64,000 bases of DNA from Pseudomonas haemolytica (GCF_009659625.1 NZ_VOIW01000003.1:186001-250000); one strand, 5' to 3'; counted from the first letter of the stretch, positions 27,068 to 36,100 are shown. Notes: generated by a model from the sequence alone, not told the origin. Program-made: numbers and translations.

Positions 27068-27871
27068 CTAAATTGAGATGGCATGGGCGTGGTTGCCCAG
27101 CGCACGAACCACGCTGTACACCGTCAGCGCCGAGGTCTTGGGGTTGGCCAAAAGCGGCTTGCCGCGCAGGCTCAACTCGAAACGGCCAAAGGCGCCACGG
27201 GCTTCGAAGTGGTGGACGTTTTCGTCGCTGTGGGGGTCGGCGATCAGCGTGACGTGGGTGCGATCCAGGCCCAGCCCGGCCAGGGACAGGGTCGCGGCGA
27301 CGTTGGCGTTTTTGGGGTACAGCCGCGCGGCTTCGCGGGCACTGCCCTGGAAGATCACCGTGGCTTCGCTGATGCTGTCCAGGTCGCAAGCCTGCTCGCC
27401 GGGGGTGTTCTTCCAGGCACGGGCCGGCTTGCGCCCGGTGTAGTTGACCGAGTCCAGCCCGCCGACCTTGGCCGCTGACAACGCATCAATGCCGCCAATT
27501 GCACCGGGCAGCAGCTCAATGCGGGTCTTGCCGCGTGCGGCGGCGGCCTCCAGGCGTTCCACCAGGCCCACCTCAGACAAGGCGCCCACCGAGACAATCA
27601 GGCAGGCAATACCGCGCTCCAGGGCCGGCAGCACATGTTCCTCGATGGCCCGGTGACCGGCGCACTCCACCAGCAGGTCCGGGCGTGTATCAGCCGGTAA
27701 TGCCGTGAGCACTTGCGGTGGTTGTTTGAAACTGGCCAGGCGCTGGCGCACCAAGGCCTCGGAGCCCTCGGAAGCGATGACGTAGTCCACGCACAACTGC
27801 GGATCGCTCTCCAGCAACTCCAGCACGCCGACGCCAATGGCGCCGCAGCCGATCATGGTGATATGCAACAT
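27068..27871 (-). CDS. Aspartate dehydrogenase-like NAD(P)-dependent oxidoreductase
   Basis: 267 residues of the NadX/aspartate dehydrogenase family. The N-terminal Rossmann motif is MIGCGAIGVGVLELL. The catalytic-domain block LLPGAIGGIDALSAAKVGGLDSV and the C-terminal TSALTVYSVVRALGNHA are characteristic. Family members convert L-aspartate and NAD(P) to iminoaspartate or oxaloacetate plus ammonia, for NAD synthesis or catabolism. Inside an aromatic catabolic operon it more likely acts on an amino-acid-like intermediate. GAGGA precedes the start. Spacing of 10 nt on both sides shows co-transcription. Confidence 0.88.
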   Translation of the reverse strand: MLHITMIGCGAIGVGVLELLESDPQLCVDYVIASEGSEALVRQRLASFKQPPQVLTALPADTRPDLLVECAGHRAIEEHVLPALERGIACLIVSVGALSEVGLVERLEAAAARGKTRIELLPGAIGGIDALSAAKVGGLDSVNYTGRKPARAWKNTPGEQACDLDSISEATVIFQGSAREAARLYPKNANVAATLSLAGLGLDRTHVTLIADPHSDENVHHFEARGAFGRFELSLRGKPLLANPKTSALTVYSVVRALGNHAHAISI

Positions 27872-27881
27872 GCGGCGATCC

Positions 27882-29564
27882 TCAGGCGGTGGCCTTCTGG
27901 GTTTTGGTTTCGCTGTTGGGCGGGCCGGCGAACTGAGTGGCGAAGTTGCCCACGCTGAGCATGTCCACTTCCAGCAGGAACGGGCCGGGCTGGCTCAGCG
28001 CACTGTCGACCACTTTGCCGAAGTCCTTGAGGTCGGTGACCAGGCCGTGGCGCAGGCCCATGGATTCGGCGAGCTTGGTGTAGTCCGGGGTGTGCAGATC
28101 GACGTAGCAATGCCGGCTGCCGTAGACCGCGTCCTGGATATTGCGGATCACCCCGTAGCGCTGGTCGTTCATCAGCAGGATCACCAGGTTGGCGCGCTCC
28201 TGCACCAGGGTCGCCAGTTCGCCGAGGTTGAGGATGAAACCGCCATCGCCCGCCAGGGCAAACACTTTGCGTTCGGGCGCGGTTTCAGCCGCCGCCACTG
28301 CGGCACCGATGCCCATCGCCAGGCCCTGGCCAATACCGCCACCGAGGGCGTGAACCCCGGCACGCGGGTGGTACAGGTTGAGCAGCCGGTTGCCCCAGAT
28401 GCTGTTGGACAGGGTCACATCGCGCACCCAGGAGAAGTTGCGCCCGGTGCTGGCCTGCAATTGCTCGACCATCGCCGAATAGGGGCCCAGGTCCGCCACC
28501 AGTTGGCTGCGCGATTGCTCACGCACGGCCTTCAGCTCGACGAGGAACTGCGGGTCGGTGTGCAGGCGGCCCTCCAGGCGATCAGCCAAGCCGTCCAGGG
28601 CCAGGGCCGCATCGCCGCAGATAAACAGCTCGCTGGCATAGCTGCGGCCTTCGATGGCCGGGTTGGCGTCGATGCGCAAGGTGTTCTGCGGCAGCTTGAG
28701 CGCGTACTTGAATGTCTCGTTACTGCGCAGGCGCGAACCTGCGATCAGCAATGCATCACAGGTTTGCAGGAACTGCTCGACGCGCTTGTTCTGCGAAAAC
28801 GCTCCCAGGCAACGCTCGTCGTCTTCATTGACCACGCCGCGCCCCTGGGTCGAGGTGATCACGCCAACGCCCATCGCCAGCAGGCGTTTGACCTGCGCCC
28901 CGGCATGCCGCGCACCGCCACCGAGCCAGAGCATCGGGCGCTTGGCACTGGCCAGGCGCTCGGCTACCAGGTCGAGCGCTTCCGGCGCCGGCACGGCGAC
29001 CGGAATCGGCAGTGGCGACAGGTCGGTGGGCATCGGGATAAAGGTCGACTGGATGTCGATCGGGATCTCGACGCTGACCGGGCCGGTCGGCGCGGTCAGC
29101 GCGGTCTGCACCGCAAGCTTCAGGGTGCTGATGGCGGTCTCGACGCTGCGCACGCGGAAGGCGGCCTTGGACACGGCCTTGAGCATGTTCAACTGGTCGC
29201 GGGCTTCGTGGATATACGCCAGCTCCTGGTCCAGGTACGGCGTCTCGATTTGCCCGGTGATATGCAGCAGCGGGGTGCCTGCGGTCTGTGCTTCAACCAT
29301 GGCGCCAGCGGCATTCCCGGCGGCGGTGCCGGTGGAGGTCAGGCACACGCCCAGGCCGCCGGTGGTGCGGGCATAGGCATCGGCCATGTTGGCGGCGCCG
29401 GCTTCACCCCGGGCCATGACAAAGCGGATATTGCCGCGCACGGCGAAGGCATCGAGGATCGGCATATTGTGGATCGAGATCACGCCAAACGCGGCCTTGA
29501 CGTCGCATTGTTCGAGAAAGGCGGTGATGGCAGCGCCCACGGTGACAGTGTTTTCATTACGCAT
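27882..29564 (-). CDS. Thiamine diphosphate-dependent enzyme (acetolactate synthase/benzoylformate decarboxylase family)
   Basis: 560 residues. ThDP enzymes of this family decarboxylate 2-keto acids or ligate the resulting acyl anion. The N-terminal PYR domain carries the cofactor-activating glutamate (E54 in ARGEAGAANMADAYART), the middle domain is the usual Rossmann-like fold, and the C-terminal PP domain has GDGGFILN...N for Mg-ThDP binding. The start at 29564 (MRNEN) overlaps the SDR gene by 8 nt. Which keto acid is used is unknown; decarboxylation after ring cleavage is a reasonable guess. Confidence 0.88.
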   Translation of the reverse strand: MRNENTVTVGAAITAFLEQCDVKAAFGVISIHNMPILDAFAVRGNIRFVMARGEAGAANMADAYARTTGGLGVCLTSTGTAAGNAAGAMVEAQTAGTPLLHITGQIETPYLDQELAYIHEARDQLNMLKAVSKAAFRVRSVETAISTLKLAVQTALTAPTGPVSVEIPIDIQSTFIPMPTDLSPLPIPVAVPAPEALDLVAERLASAKRPMLWLGGGARHAGAQVKRLLAMGVGVITSTQGRGVVNEDDERCLGAFSQNKRVEQFLQTCDALLIAGSRLRSNETFKYALKLPQNTLRIDANPAIEGRSYASELFICGDAALALDGLADRLEGRLHTDPQFLVELKAVREQSRSQLVADLGPYSAMVEQLQASTGRNFSWVRDVTLSNSIWGNRLLNLYHPRAGVHALGGGIGQGLAMGIGAAVAAAETAPERKVFALAGDGGFILNLGELATLVQERANLVILLMNDQRYGVIRNIQDAVYGSRHCYVDLHTPDYTKLAESMGLRHGLVTDLKDFGKVVDSALSQPGPFLLEVDMLSVGNFATQFAGPPNSETKTQKATA

Positions 29565-30354
29565 GGCGGGACAGGCCTCCGGATACATCGATATGGCTGC
29601 CTGTGGTGTAAGCCGACAGAGGCGAGGCCAGAAACAGGATCGCGCGGGCCGCTTCAATCGGCAGGCCCAGGCGCCCCAGGGGAATATGTTTTTGTTGGGC
29701 CAGGCGGGCGGTCCATTGCGCCCAGTCGAGGTCGCGCTCTTCACGCGCTTCGAAGCGCCTGCGCCATTGCCCGGATTCCACCAGGCCAATCAGGATGCCG
29801 TTGACACGGATGCCCTGCGGGGCGAACTCAGTGGCCATCGAGCGCACCAGGTTCTTGATCCCGGCGCGGGCGGCGGAGGTCGCGACCATGTGCGGCTCCG
29901 GCTGGCTGGCCAGCAGCGAGTTGACGCAGACAATGGCGGCGTCGACCTGGCTTTGCAGTTGCGGCTTGAAGGCGCGGACCGGGTTGATCACCGAAAAAAA
30001 CTTCAGGTTCAGCTCTTCGGTCCAGGCGCTGTCGGTGGTGTCGGCAAAGGTCGAGACCCGGCCTTGCCCGGCGTTGTTGATCAACACGCTGGCGTCGCCA
30101 AGCGTGGCCCGGCTGATGCTGGCAAAGGCGTTGACTGATTCGCCGTCGAGCACATCGCAAACCTGAGCCAGCAATCGGGCCTGCGGGAAGCGTTGGCGCA
30201 GGCTGGCTTCGGCACGGTCCAGGCGATCGGCGTCGCGCCCACAGAAGGCCACGGCGGCACCGGCCTCCAATAGCAATTCGACGCACGCCAGGCCGATACC
30301 CGAGGAGCCACCGGTGACAATCACGGTGCGGCCCTGCAATTGATAAAGGCTCAT
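29557..30354 (-). CDS. SDR-family protein lacking the catalytic Tyr and Lys
   Basis: 265 residues with a complete cofactor-binding half: TGGSSGIGLA (residues 14-23) and NNAG (93-96). In the catalytic region, S146 (VNSLLAS) is present, but the positions 13 and 17 residues later, where classical SDRs have Tyr and Lys, are T159 and R163 in VATSAARAG. The usual proton-relay is therefore absent. It may be a divergent oxidoreductase, a non-redox enzyme or an accessory protein. It is separated by 1 nt from the IclR gene and overlaps the ThDP gene. Confidence 0.82.
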   Translation of the reverse strand: MSLYQLQGRTVIVTGGSSGIGLACVELLLEAGAAVAFCGRDADRLDRAEASLRQRFPQARLLAQVCDVLDGESVNAFASISRATLGDASVLINNAGQGRVSTFADTTDSAWTEELNLKFFSVINPVRAFKPQLQSQVDAAIVCVNSLLASQPEPHMVATSAARAGIKNLVRSMATEFAPQGIRVNGILIGLVESGQWRRRFEAREERDLDWAQWTARLAQQKHIPLGRLGLPIEAARAILFLASPLSAYTTGSHIDVSGGLSRHA

Positions 30355-30355
30355 C

Positions 30356-31189
30356 TCAATCTCTCATCAAGGCAGTGACGCGAGGTTGCCCGCTGTGGGC
30401 GCCGCCGTTGTAGTTGAGCAGGCGCGACAGTTCGTCGGCACTGCGCCGCACTTGGGTCAACAGCTCTTCAAAATTCACGTGAGCGATCTGCGTGGTGGGG
30501 ATGGTCACGCCGAGGGCTGCAACGATGCCGCCGCTCTGGTCGCGCACGGGCGCGGCCACCGTGGAAATCGCCGACTCAAAGAAGCCTTCGCCGCTGACAA
30601 AGCCGCGCTGGCGATCGGCCTGGACCAGGTCGAACAGCTCCATCACGGTTTTTGGCGTGCAATGGGAGTGCTGTTCCAGGTGCTCCTCGGGGTACAGTTC
30701 GCGCAGTTCGGCCAGTGACAGATCTTCGAGGAGGATGCGCCCCAATACCGTGGCATGGGCCGGCAAACGGGTGCCGACGTTGACCGCGTTGGAGAACACC
30801 GAAGGTGGCGAGACTTTGGCTACGTAAACGATGGAGCGTCCGTCGCGCACCACCAGGTTGCTCGGGTAGTTAACCCGGTCGCACAACCGCGCCAGCAGCG
30901 GCTGGCCGAGTTCGGTCAGCTCCAGCGACGCCAAGTACTCGAAGCCCAGGCGCAGCACCGACATGCCCAGGCGGTATTCGTTACCGCTGCGCGTCACGAA
31001 GCCCATGGTTTCCAGGGTGGTCAGCAGGCGGAAGATCGTCGAGCGCGGCAGCGCCAGGCGCCGCGCCAACTCCGGCGCGGTCAGGGTGCGGTTGCGCCGG
31101 CTGAACTCGCAGAGCAGCAGCAAGCCGCGCTCCAGGCCCGGCACGATGTATTTGTCCTGGGCATCCTTCAGCAGATCTGAGTCGTTCAT
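30356..31189 (-). CDS. IclR-family transcriptional regulator of the catabolic operon
   Basis: 277 residues. N-terminal winged helix (about 15-75; LTAPELARRLALPRSTIFRL) and C-terminal IclR effector domain (about 95-265). IclR proteins bind small aromatic or organic acids and repress or activate adjacent catabolic genes. The gene lies in the middle of the operon, overlapping the upstream hydrolase gene by 4 nt, so it is autoregulated with it. The TGAAAC-N3-GTTTCA-like palindromes before the operon and the porin gene are the natural binding-site candidates, since IclR members such as KdgR recognise this type of sequence. Confidence 0.9.
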   Translation of the reverse strand: MNDSDLLKDAQDKYIVPGLERGLLLLCEFSRRNRTLTAPELARRLALPRSTIFRLLTTLETMGFVTRSGNEYRLGMSVLRLGFEYLASLELTELGQPLLARLCDRVNYPSNLVVRDGRSIVYVAKVSPPSVFSNAVNVGTRLPAHATVLGRILLEDLSLAELRELYPEEHLEQHSHCTPKTVMELFDLVQADRQRGFVSGEGFFESAISTVAAPVRDQSGGIVAALGVTIPTTQIAHVNFEELLTQVRRSADELSRLLNYNGGAHSGQPRVTALMRD

Positions 31190-32064
31190 AAGGTTTTACC
31201 TGTCAGGGATTGTTTGAGGGCGTAGGCCAGGCGACCGGCAACCACCAGCGGTTGTTCGATGGGGCTGGCATGGCCTGCGTCGGCGATCAGGTTGAAGCTG
31301 GCACCCAGGGCCTTGGCCACGCCCAGGCAGGTGTCGGGCGTGGTGATGCCGTCGGCTTCACCGCAATGCACTTCGCAGGGCATCGCAGGTTGGCCGTGGC
31401 GAAGCAGGTCATCGCCGCACAGCAGTTCGATGGCCTGGCGATAACCCACCGGGTTCAGGCGCGCCATGTTCCATTGCACCCAGGCCAATACTTCGGGCTG
31501 GGCGCGGGGCGAGAGCATGTGGGCGCTGCGTTGCTCGGCCAGCCCGGCGATGCCCAGGCGTTGCAGGTTGGCCAGGCGTTGCTGGCGTACCTGCTGGCGC
31601 TGCGGGCTACGCTCTGGCGCGCCATAGCCGCGAGCGGGGCTGATCAGCACCAGGCGGCTCACCCGTCTGGCCTGCGCGCTGCGAGCGAATGCCAGGGCGG
31701 TCAGTGCGCCCAGGGAATGCCCCACCAGCACGCACTCTTCAACATCCAGCGCATCGAGCATCTGCGCCAGGCGGGCGGCGTATTGCTCGGCTTTAGGTAC
31801 TTGCGATTCCAGGGGGCTGGAGTCGCCATAGCCGGGCGCGTCCCAGGCAATGACCCGAGCCTGGGCCGCCAGATGCTGTGCCACCTGCAGCCAGGACGCC
31901 GCGCCGGAACCGATGCCGTGCAGCAACACCACCGCAGGCCCCGTGCCGCATTCGCGCAGGGCCTGCTGGCCACCCGCCGAGGCGACCCGTTGCTGGGGGA
32001 AATCGCGCTGCAGTTGGGCTTGCAGATGAGCCGTCGGCGCGGCTTGAGTGAGTCCTGGCAACAT
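31186..32064 (-). CDS. Alpha/beta-fold hydrolase
   Basis: 292 residues. The oxyanion-hole motif LLHGIGSGAASW, the nucleophile elbow GHSLGA (S117), a candidate acid in GEADGITTPDTC and the C-terminal histidine in ADAGHASPIEQP make a complete Ser-Asp-His triad. Such hydrolases in catabolic clusters cleave C-C bonds of ring-fission products or hydrolyse esters, amides or lactones. An N-terminal extension of 35 residues precedes the core; no clear signal peptide. Overlaps the IclR gene by 4 nt and follows the cupin gene by 4 nt. Confidence 0.87.
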   Translation of the reverse strand: MLPGLTQAAPTAHLQAQLQRDFPQQRVASAGGQQALRECGTGPAVVLLHGIGSGAASWLQVAQHLAAQARVIAWDAPGYGDSSPLESQVPKAEQYAARLAQMLDALDVEECVLVGHSLGALTALAFARSAQARRVSRLVLISPARGYGAPERSPQRQQVRQQRLANLQRLGIAGLAEQRSAHMLSPRAQPEVLAWVQWNMARLNPVGYRQAIELLCGDDLLRHGQPAMPCEVHCGEADGITTPDTCLGVAKALGASFNLIADAGHASPIEQPLVVAGRLAYALKQSLTGKTL

Positions 32065-32068
32065 GGGC

Positions 32069-32608
32069 TTACCCGCGCTTGATCGAGGCCAGAGGGTGCT
32101 CTGGCGGATAGGTCGGGGTGATCGGCTTTTTCGCGCCGAGCATCACGCACATCAGCGCGTCTTCGTCGCCGATGTTGATCTCTTCGCGGTACACGCCGGG
32201 TGGCACGGAAATCACGTCGCGGTCGGTGAGGATGGTCTCGAAACGCTCGCCGTCCTTCTCGAGCACGACCTTGAGTTTGCCGCGCAGTACGAAGAACACT
32301 TCTTCGACGTCAATGTGCAGGTGCGGCGGGCCTTCGTGGCCGGCCGGGATCACCATGGTGGAAAAGGTGAAGTGCTCGGACGGGATGGTGTTCATGTCGG
32401 TGCTGATGCCGGTGCCGCCGGTGCCGATATAGCGCATTTGCGCGCGGCGGAACTTGGGGTCGTAGTCGGCCTGGAACTTCAGCGCATCCCAGTCGTACTT
32501 GCGCGTCTCGTAGCGGGCGATGCGCGTGCTCATCCAGCTTTCCAGACTGGCGCCGGCAGGGCGGTCCCAGCTTTTCGGGGTGTCGTTTTCGGCAGATAGA
32601 TCAGTCAT
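32069..32608 (-). CDS. Cupin-domain protein
   Basis: 179 residues. The double-stranded beta-helix has the metal-binding motif GHEGPPHLHIDVEEVFFVLRG (His-x-His-x-Glu form) near residues 94-113 and a second motif near VPPGVYREEINIG. Cupins in such operons serve as ring-cleavage dioxygenases, isomerases or decarboxylases, so it may be a catalyst rather than a binding protein. GGAG precedes the ATG at 32608. It lies 13 nt after an SDR gene. Confidence 0.85.
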   Translation of the reverse strand: MTDLSAENDTPKSWDRPAGASLESWMSTRIARYETRKYDWDALKFQADYDPKFRRAQMRYIGTGGTGISTDMNTIPSEHFTFSTMVIPAGHEGPPHLHIDVEEVFFVLRGKLKVVLEKDGERFETILTDRDVISVPPGVYREEINIGDEDALMCVMLGAKKPITPTYPPEHPLASIKRG

Positions 32609-32621
32609 GACAGTCTCCAGA

Positions 32622-33389
32622 TCAAGGCATGACGAACCCGCCGTTGACCGGCAGGGTTTGTCCAGTGATGAAGCGGGCAAGGTCGGACAGCGCAAACAGC
32701 ACGGCGCCGCTGACGTCTTCGGGTAATTGCGGGCGTTGCAGGGCCCGTTGGTCGTTGTACAAACGGTGGCGTGCCTCGGGTACGTAGGCGGTGGCTTCCA
32801 CCAGCACCAGGCCGGGGGCGATGGCGTTGACGGTGATGTTGTCGCAGCCCAGCTCCCGGGCCAGGCTGCGGGTCATGGCGATGATTGCGCCCTTGCTGGC
32901 CACGTAGGCCAACAGGTTCGGCGCGCCCCACAACGGGGTGTCCGAGGCCAGGTTGACGATGGCGCCTTGGCCGCTGGCGCGCAGGGCCGGCAGGCAGGCG
33001 GTGGTCATCAGCCAGGTGCCGCGTACGTTCACTTGCATCACCTGGTCCCAGGTGTCGATGCTCAGTGCTTCGCAGCCCTTGCCGCCGGAGTTGGTGATCG
33101 AGGCGTTGTTCACCAGGCCGTCGAGGCCGCCCAGCAAACTCAGGGTTGATTCGATACACGCCTGGATGGATTCGGGTTGTGCCAGGTCCACAGTCACGGC
33201 CTGCACCTCCAGGCCCAGCGCGCGCAATTCACAGGCGGCCTGCTGCACACGCTCGTGCAGCACATCGGCAATCACCACCCGCGCACCGGCCTCGCCGATG
33301 GCCTGGGCAAAGGCATAGCCCAGGCCACGGGCGCCACCGGTGACCAGCACGCGGCGGCCTGTAAGCAAACGATCATGGCGGCTCATCAT
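32622..33389 (-). CDS. SDR-family oxidoreductase (classical, intact active site)
   Basis: 255 residues. Cofactor motif TGGARGLGYA (17-26), NNAS (94-97) and an intact catalytic set S149, Y162 and K166 (AYVASKGAI). The C terminus FITGQTLPVNGGF is typical of dihydrodiol or 3-oxoacyl reductase-like members. NAD(P)-dependent oxidation of an alcohol or cis-dihydrodiol made by the oxygenase is plausible. Two consecutive ATG codons (33389, 33386) could start it; the first overlaps the permease stop codon by 4 nt. It contrasts with the second SDR in this operon, which lacks Tyr and Lys. Confidence 0.88.
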   Translation of the reverse strand: MMSRHDRLLTGRRVLVTGGARGLGYAFAQAIGEAGARVVIADVLHERVQQAACELRALGLEVQAVTVDLAQPESIQACIESTLSLLGGLDGLVNNASITNSGGKGCEALSIDTWDQVMQVNVRGTWLMTTACLPALRASGQGAIVNLASDTPLWGAPNLLAYVASKGAIIAMTRSLARELGCDNITVNAIAPGLVLVEATAYVPEARHRLYNDQRALQRPQLPEDVSGAVLFALSDLARFITGQTLPVNGGFVMP

Positions 33390-34159
33390 TGGGTGCTCAA
33401 CATGGCTTTGGGCATGTAGTGCAGGACGCGTTTTTCCGCCCACACCACCGCGCCGTAGGCGATCACCCCAATCACGGTCAGCGCGACAATGGCGACGAAC
33501 ACCCCAGCCGTATTGCCCTGGCCCTCGGCGTCCACCAGCAAGAAGCCGAGGCCCTGGTTACCGCCCACCAGCTCGCCGACGGTGACGCCGATCACCGCCA
33601 GGGTCGAAGCGATGCGCAGTCCGGAAAACAGCGCGGCCATGGCCGACGGGAACTCCACCAGCCGGAAGATCTGCCAGCGGCTGGCGTTCATGGTGCGTAC
33701 CAGGTTGATCATGTCCGGGTCGACGGTGCGGATCGCCGAGAGCACGTTGATCATCACCGGGAAAAACACGATCAGGATCGCGATCAGAATCTTCGGGTAG
33801 ATGGTGTAGCCCAGCCACATTACGAACAGCGGCGCGAAGGCGACTTTGGGGGCGATCTGCAAGGCCAGAATGTACGGCGACAGCATGGCTTCGGCTGCCG
33901 GCGACAGGCCCAGTGATACGCCGATCATTACGCCGAGCAGGGCGCCGAGGGCGAAGCCGACGACGATCTCCAGCGCAGTGATCAGGGTGTGTTGCAGCAG
34001 GCCGCCGGTCTGCCACATCACCAGGCTTTCCTGGGCCACGCGGCTGAGTTTGGGCATGACGAACTCGGGCATGCCGAGCAGGCCGGGGCCCCATTGCCAG
34101 AGGACCAGGAACAGGATCATCAGCGCGACGCTACCGAGTACGGAGTTATTGCTTTTCAT
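33386..34159 (-). CDS. ABC transporter permease (SsuC/TauC/NMT1 type)
   Basis: 257-residue inner-membrane permease with about six hydrophobic helices. The EAA loop for ATPase contact appears around MNASRWQIFRLVEFPSAMAA with the conserved glycine downstream (FSGLRIA). It belongs to the nitrate/sulfonate/taurine/thiamine-precursor importer group. Its partners are the binding protein and the ATPase directly upstream. It starts 28 nt after the binding-protein gene and overlaps the SDR gene. Confidence 0.92.
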   Translation of the reverse strand: MKSNNSVLGSVALMILFLVLWQWGPGLLGMPEFVMPKLSRVAQESLVMWQTGGLLQHTLITALEIVVGFALGALLGVMIGVSLGLSPAAEAMLSPYILALQIAPKVAFAPLFVMWLGYTIYPKILIAILIVFFPVMINVLSAIRTVDPDMINLVRTMNASRWQIFRLVEFPSAMAALFSGLRIASTLAVIGVTVGELVGGNQGLGFLLVDAEGQGNTAGVFVAIVALTVIGVIAYGAVVWAEKRVLHYMPKAMLSTQ

Positions 34160-34187
34160 CGTGTGCGTACCTCAATGTCCCGGCGGT

Positions 34188-35180
34188 TCACTGTGCGGCG
34201 ACCGGGCTGTCGACGAATTGGTTGGTGAAGAGCTCCTCAAGTGGGGTCGCTTGAGTGACGATGCCTTCGCTGACGTAGAACTGGCGCACCTTGTCCAGAT
34301 GCTCCGGGTCGATGTGCCCGAGCACGGCCTGCTTGGCGTAGACGTGTTCGACGTAGAGCTTGAAGATCTTCTCCAGCGAGTCTTCCTTGCCGACATAGGC
34401 CGGTACTGCCTTGGCGAAGGTCACGGCGGCGGCGCGAGGGTCCTGGATGATGTCGCGCATGCCTTGCAGGGTGCCCTGGACCACGCCACGCACAATCTGT
34501 GGCTGCTGCTTGATGGCGTCGTCCGAGGCGAGGATCGCCTGGGCCATGCTTTCGAAGATCTGGTCCTGGGGGATCAGCTTGATCTGCAACCCGGCTTCCT
34601 CGGCATTGATCACCCAGTCCGGCACACCCGCCATGGCCTGGGCCTTGTTGGCGGAGAACAACTGCCAGACCCCAGCGGGGCCGGCGGCCTGGATGTTCAC
34701 GTCGTTCTTGCCCAGCCCGGCTTTGCGCAGCGAGGCGAGCAGGGCGTAGTAGGTGGTGTCGGAGTACGACATCACCGTCATGGTCTTGCCCTTGAGGTCG
34801 CTGACGCTATTGATGTTGTCCTTGGCGTTGGTGGCGATCATGGTCACCCCGCCGTCTCCGAGCACCGCCACGGCGCGTACTGGAATGCCGTTGGCCCGCA
34901 CCACAATCGGGGTGTCGCCGATGGCACCACCGATCAGGGCATTGCCGGCGCCGATCTGCTTGGCGACGTCCACGCCACCTTTGGCGGCGATAAAGGTCAG
35001 GTCCAGGTCCTGGGCGGCGTAGTAGCCTTTTTCCTTGGCGATGATCCACGGTGCAAACGCCGGCGAGTTGGGCGGCGCTGGCAGCAGGTAGGTGACCTTG
35101 GTCGGCTGTGCCTGGGCGGCACAGGCCACACCGAGGCTCAGGCTGAGGGCGCAGAGACGTTGAAACAGAGACTTGAGCAT
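34188..35180 (-). CDS. ABC transporter substrate-binding protein (NMT1/SsuA-like)
   Basis: 330 residues with a signal peptide (about 1-24, ending CAAQAQ). The mature protein begins TKVTYLLPAPPNSPAFAPW and has the EKGYYAAQDLDLTF and GAIGDTPIVVRANG blocks of the NMT1/SsuA fold. It would capture the operon's substrate in the periplasm. The family binds sulfonates, nitrate, pyrimidines and various aromatic acids, so substrate cannot be inferred. Start at 35180 rather than further upstream because the signal peptide begins there. Confidence 0.9.
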   Translation of the reverse strand: MLKSLFQRLCALSLSLGVACAAQAQPTKVTYLLPAPPNSPAFAPWIIAKEKGYYAAQDLDLTFIAAKGGVDVAKQIGAGNALIGGAIGDTPIVVRANGIPVRAVAVLGDGGVTMIATNAKDNINSVSDLKGKTMTVMSYSDTTYYALLASLRKAGLGKNDVNIQAAGPAGVWQLFSANKAQAMAGVPDWVINAEEAGLQIKLIPQDQIFESMAQAILASDDAIKQQPQIVRGVVQGTLQGMRDIIQDPRAAAVTFAKAVPAYVGKEDSLEKIFKLYVEHVYAKQAVLGHIDPEHLDKVRQFYVSEGIVTQATPLEELFTNQFVDSPVAAQ

Positions 35181-35219
35181 GGGGACTCCTGAATCGGTTG
35201 GGGGCCGCAAGGGCGGTGA

Positions 35220-36071
35220 TCAGTGCAGTTCGGTGTCGGCGCCGACCTGGAGCAACTCCATCAGGCGGCCTACCAGCGGGCCGATTTCCGGCAGCTTGCG
35301 GCGCTCCAGGGGGTTGTCGCGAAATGGCAGGTCGATGCTGATTTCTTCGATGATCGTGCCGGGGCGGGCGCTCATGACCAGCAAGCGGTCGGACATGGCG
35401 ATGCCTTCGATCAGGTCGTGGGTGATGAACAGCGCGGTCTTCTTTTCGTCGAACAGCATCCGCGCCATGTCCTGTTGCAGGATCATCTTGGTCTGGGCAT
35501 CGAGGGCCGAGAACGGCTCGTCGAGGAACAGCACCTGCGGGTCGATGGCCAGGGTGCGGGCCAGGGCGGCGCGTTGGCGCATGCCACCGGAGAGCTGGAA
35601 CGGGTAGTGATCGGCATAGCCATTGAGGTGGCAGCGGTCGAGCAGGTCCAGGGCCACCTTCTGCCGAGTAGCGGCGGCCACGCCCTGGATCTCCAGGCCC
35701 AGTTCGACGTTGCGGCGGATGCTGCGCCAAGGCATCAGCAGGTCCTTTTGCAACATGAACGCGACTTGCGGCACCGGCCCGGTGACCGGCTCGCCACCGA
35801 CGAACACTTCACCTTCACTGGGGCGATACAGGCCCGAGCCCATATTCAGAATGGTGCTCTTGCCACAACCGGAAGGGCCGATGATCGACACCACTTCACC
35901 CCGGCGAATCTTGAAGTTCACCTCGCGAATGGCGAAGGGCGCGTCCGCTTTACCCTTGGCCGGGAAACATTTACCGACATTGCGAAATTCAATTTCAGTC
36001 GGCTCCAGCTCTCCCTTGAGAGCGGGGTTATTCCATTGGGGCGTCACGGCGTACATCTCTTTCACAGCCAT
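35220..36071 (-). CDS. ABC transporter ATP-binding protein (SsuB/TauB type)
   Basis: 283 residues. Walker [11 protein letters not shown]-loop LQKDLLMPW, signature LSGGMRQRAALA, Walker B VLFLDEPFSALD and the switch histidine in FITHDL are all intact. It powers the importer formed with the permease and binding protein downstream. It is the first gene of the operon; its start codon lies 30 bp from one of the IclR-type palindromes (36101-36115), which would sit at or just after the promoter. Confidence 0.93.
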   Translation of the reverse strand: MAVKEMYAVTPQWNNPALKGELEPTEIEFRNVGKCFPAKGKADAPFAIREVNFKIRRGEVVSIIGPSGCGKSTILNMGSGLYRPSEGEVFVGGEPVTGPVPQVAFMLQKDLLMPWRSIRRNVELGLEIQGVAAATRQKVALDLLDRCHLNGYADHYPFQLSGGMRQRAALARTLAIDPQVLFLDEPFSALDAQTKMILQQDMARMLFDEKKTALFITHDLIEGIAMSDRLLVMSARPGTIIEEISIDLPFRDNPLERRKLPEIGPLVGRLMELLQVGADTELH

Positions 36072-36100
36072 CAGGTAGGTACTCTGGTCTGTTTTATAGG

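Noticed and set aside
27837..29804. Long plus-strand open frame opposite the ThDP enzyme gene
   Set aside because: Composition is that of an antisense shadow; the minus-strand gene has conserved catalytic motifs.
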